A stretch of 12,900 nt of DNA, from assembly GCA_035293045.1 (NCBI GenBank), contig DATDOY010000069.1:1-12900 (forward strand), written 5' to 3'. Positions 12,302-12,900 of the stretch are shown here, piece by piece. The position numbers and the translations under genes are program-made. The notes beneath the pieces are model-generated. The model was not told the DNA's origin and did not search any database. It saw only the letters and a program-made list of their open reading frames with translations. Numbering within the stretch: position 1 is the stretch's first letter; each line of letters opens with the position of its first letter. This DNA is from DATDOY01 sp035293045 (GTDB taxonomy: Bacteria; Actinomycetota; Acidimicrobiia; IMCC26256; JACPCJ01).

Positions 12302-12308
12302 ACGGCGG

Positions 12309-12900
12309 CTACGGGGCTTCGGAGAACGGGACGGTCTCGGTGGAGATCTCCCAGCGCCCCGGACCGGCGTGAGTGAGGGTGCGAACGTCGGCGAAGTTCG
12401 GACAGCACGTGGGTGAGCCGTCCTCGTAGTTGGCGCCCACGAACCGCAGGTCCCTGGCCGACGGCACGGCGCGGTCGCCGCCCGTACCGTTCACGAACGC
12501 CACGACGCGGGGCCCTTCGTCGGACGAGTCCCACGCCACGACGTCGAACGAGTGCACGCCACCGGAGCCGCCGAAGTCGTAGTCGACGACGATGACCGGT
12601 TCGCCCCCGACCCGCGACTGAACGAGAGACATCCCCGCGACGTCGGCGTCGGGCTCGAAGAACGCGGACTGACGGACGGGCGTGAAGGTGTGGGGGGCGC
12701 CGTCGACGCTCCGGTAGAGGCGTCCGCGCAGCGCACCGTCACCCCTGCGTCCGACGAACACGAGGAACTCGCCGCCGGAGCCCTTCTCGCGCGTGCACGA
12801 CACGGGGTCGAGCGCGGCGTCGAGCGCACGGCAGTCGGTTTCCTCGCCGACGTCCACGGCGGTCGTGTCGGTCACGGCTTGCGAGAGGATGGCGCCGCTC
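12309..12900 (-). CDS. Partial protein of unknown function, probably exported
   Basis: The frame stops with TAG at 12309-12311 and is open to the right edge of the window, giving at least 196 aa. The GTG at 12875 could be an internal codon, because the frame reads on as SGAILSQAV to the edge. I do not recognise the family with certainty. It is rich in beta-strand-like segments (EFLVFVGRRG, PVIVVDYDFGG, FDVVAWD, PRVVAFVNG). It has four Cys, two near the N-terminal side (in ETDC and PVSC) and an adjacent pair in SPTCCPNF near the C terminus. This spacing suggests disulfides and an extracytoplasmic protein. The CCP motif near the end followed by an R-T-L...W strand recalls actinobacterial lipoproteins of the LppP/LprE type, but this is only a resemblance. 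The signal sequence, if any, is outside the window. Confidence 0.7.
   Translation of the reverse strand, partial: SGAILSQAVTDTTAVDVGEETDCRALDAALDPVSCTREKGSGGEFLVFVGRRGDGALRGRLYRSVDGAPHTFTPVRQSAFFEPDADVAGMSLVQSRVGGEPVIVVDYDFGGSGGVHSFDVVAWDSSDEGPRVVAFVNGTGGDRAVPSARDLRFVGANYEDGSPTCCPNFADVRTLTHAGPGRWEISTETVPFSEAP

Noticed and set aside
1..12900. tRNA or rRNA genes, CRISPR arrays, transposases, toxin-antitoxin or phage genes.
   Set aside because: No such sequence was recognised on reading either strand; all larger coding blocks are explained by chromosomal families.

Overview
The window reads as chromosomal DNA from a high-GC actinobacterium. The gene content points towards the Acidimicrobiia side of the phylum, but this is a judgement from gene style and not a measured placement. 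Evidence includes strongly G/C-biased third codon positions, frequent GTG starts, an F420/FMN luciferase-like oxidoreductase, SCP2 and acyl-CoA thioesterase genes, a sigma-70 factor with no region 1.1, and several genes whose start codon sits 6-7 nt after a TANNNT box, as in leaderless transcription. No rRNA, tRNA, insertion sequence, phage gene or CRISPR array is visible. The region looks like ordinary housekeeping and accessory chromosome.

Layout. 1-199 is the 3' end of a thioredoxin-reductase-like flavoprotein. It converges on an exported trypsin-like serine protease (204-1193, minus). A 295-nt spacer with an unusual inverted repeat leads to a luciferase-like monooxygenase (1489-2316, plus). 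This converges, through a shared hairpin, on a sigma-70 family factor (2363-3163, minus). Divergent from the sigma factor is a 98-aa protein with a basic, ribosomal-protein-THX-like N terminus and a Pro-rich/acidic tail (3308-3604). It converges on ornithine aminotransferase (3664-4881, minus).

The central module is an amino-acid catabolism unit. rocD is divergent from a DDAH/arginine-hydrolase family gene (5006-5911), which is followed after 16 nt by an FCD-type GntR regulator (5928-6590). A 15-bp palindrome of the type bound by FCD GntR proteins overlaps the -10 box of the hydrolase promoter and lies in the shared rocD promoter region. Next comes thiC (6602-8269, minus) with a clear TPP riboswitch in its leader (about 8275-8405). 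A six-TM PAS histidine kinase runs divergently from it (8513-10102). Then follow a cupredoxin-like lipoprotein (10176-10664), a double-hotdog acyl-CoA thioesterase (10727-11614), and an SCP2 sterol-carrier-like protein (11727-12161) preceded by two tandem TTAC/GTAA palindromes. Two long perfect hairpins fill the gap before a partial, probably exported protein of unknown function (12309-12900, minus).

I see no exotic multi-gene defence or mobile system. The observations most worth following are the GntR-operator/arginine-hydrolase/RocD circuit, which may turn arginine into ornithine and then glutamate semialdehyde; the tandem operator before the SCP2 gene; the paired long hairpins; the THX-like chimeric small protein; and the cupredoxin whose axial Met position is Leu.
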